Of a stretch of 64,000 nucleotides of DNA, positions 63,191 to 64,000 are shown piece after piece. The stretch comes from Sphaerolaimus hirsutus. Its lineage: Eukaryota > Nematoda > Chromadorea > Monhysterida > Sphaerolaimidae. A program made the translations under genes and the position numbers. How positions within the stretch are numbered: the stretch's first letter is position 1; every line of letters starts with the position of its first letter. The notes under the pieces were generated by a model. The model saw only the letters and a list, made by a program, of their open reading frames with translations. It had not been told where the DNA came from and did not search any database. The stretch covers positions 27,964,794 to 28,028,793 of the forward strand of contig OZ038450.1 of assembly GCA_964036195.1 (NCBI GenBank), written 5' to 3'.

Positions 63191-63431
63191 TCACCCATCC
63201 GCTGACTCGCCCATCGCAATAACATCGCCACTATCCTTGCGATTTTTCGTAGCGGCAAACTTTTGCTGCCGCTGCGAAATATTTTGCGCCGCGCCACCGT
63301 CGATTTTGTGCATCAACTTCAGATAAATTATTGCGTTTTTTGCCGCCTCGTATTTGGCGCCCAGGGAAGAGATTTTATTAGCCCGACACGTTTTTTTGTC
63401 GAGCGGCCCGATTGCAAAAATTGTAAATGAC
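63191..63431 (-). CDS. Last coding exon of an unrecognised protein
   Basis: On the minus strand, an acceptor CCAG at 63435-63432 opens an 80-codon frame (one split base first) ending in TGA at 63193-63191. It reads SFTIFAIGPLDKKTCRANKI, then a helical, Ala/Lys-rich segment (GAKYEAAKNAIIYLKLMHKI), a Gln-rich part and a polar end, DVIAMGESADG. Balanced composition, a helical pattern and a clean splice site argue for real coding. I cannot assign a family. Upstream exons should lie beyond 63432 or outside the window. The stop is close to a GTTGACA-family element. Confidence 0.6.
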
Positions 63432-63539
63432 CTGGTGAATAACTAACGTGCCTGAGTAAACACTAGTTTACAGAAATTTCAAAAGTTTCGGAAACAGATT
63501 ATCCAGCTTTGAGTTTATGGAGTACCTATGTCATGACTA

Positions 63540-64000
63540 GGGTTGGAAAAAACGTTTTTTACGCCACGTTTTTTTTAAAGCTCCCATATATGTTCCTGGG
63601 TCAACATATATAGGTATATCAGACAAGTGACAATACTCTGTGATGTTATACATGACCATATAATGGCTGTGGAGCCATGGGATAGCATAATAAGTGGTGA
63701 TTTGTGTCAAAAATGTCCATGTTTTGTCGACATGTTCATATATCGCCTTATAGTCGAATGTTCGTGACTTCAAGTGGAGTTTGGCACGGAATAGTGATCA
63801 AACAAAGTTATAATAGGAGGTCGTTACTTTGGGAGTGAAGTTACACACTGTGGAGGTACATGGAAGCACATTACCTCAATATTATCTACTACAGCAACAT
63901 GGACGGCTTATTCACCCATGGTAGCACATAGACATGGATGCTTTGATACTAAAAATGCAAAAACGGCAAAAACGTTTCGGACCTCGTGTTTAAAAAAAAC
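63540..64000. repeat. Start of an AGGGTTGGAAAAAAC element, cut by the window
   Basis: TAGGGTTGGAAAAAACG followed by T-runs resembles the opening at 9189. The window ends in AAAACGTTTCGG and A-runs that could be the other arm. No supported gene. Confidence 0.4.

Overview
The window is animal nuclear DNA. It holds spliced genes for a Lasp-type LIM/SH3 protein, ribosomal protein eS12, a SLC35B3-type PAPS transporter, calcipressin (RCAN), and the mitochondrial chaperonins HSP60 and HSP10 arranged head to head. Lasp and RCAN together with the conserved HSP60/HSP10 pair point to a metazoan. The species cannot be named from sequence alone. Palindromic mobile elements acting as whole introns, some with non-AG acceptors, recall what has been reported for the larvacean Fritillaria; that comparison is inference.

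Layout: 1-1253 3' end of Lasp (+); 5281-7983 RPS12 (+); 10308-13291 SLC35B3 (+), with a possible first exon at 8355-8536; 13292-17967 convergent intergenic DNA full of inverted-repeat elements; 17968-24889 RCAN (-) with a large intron of nested transposons; 27096-59655 HSP60 (-), ten exons giving 582 residues; 59656-60303 a shared heat-shock promoter; 60304-62085 HSP10 (+), 108 residues; 63191-63431 the last coding exon of an unrecognised minus-strand gene.

The main discovery is a 26.3 kb LTR retroelement (28736-55077) inside HSP60 intron 8, only 15 nt from the 5' splice site and in the gene's own orientation. It has two 1030-bp LTRs that look identical, a CCCAA target duplication, and three long intact ORFs: Gag (549 aa), a superfamily 1 helicase (1155 aa) and a 2352-aa polyprotein. 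The polyprotein starts with a secreted, Cys-rich, membrane-anchored Env-like region and continues through two tandem aspartic proteases, a Ty3/Gypsy-type RT, RNase H and integrase to a dUTPase-fold C-terminus. The Gag-helicase-[Env-Pro-Pol] order, the helicase and the tandem protease are all unusual. Next to the 5' LTR lies a complement to an entire tRNA-Lys(CUU) including its CCA, far longer than a normal 18-nt primer-binding site. A 10.6 kb leader with no recognisable gene separates it from gag.

The second theme is intron birth. One palindromic element family forms an entire intron in HSP60, RCAN and SLC35B3. It brings its own GT and uses a 3-bp target duplication as the 3' end. Where the duplication is CAG the acceptor is AG; in the other two cases the frame-preserving junction ends in CG. 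Many other short elements fill introns and intergenic DNA: hAT-like elements with exact or near-exact 8-bp duplications, a mariner-like element, a GTTGACA family, a TACCGTATTTCCTCGAAATA family, and a family with GGGTTCAAACG ends around different short tandem motifs.
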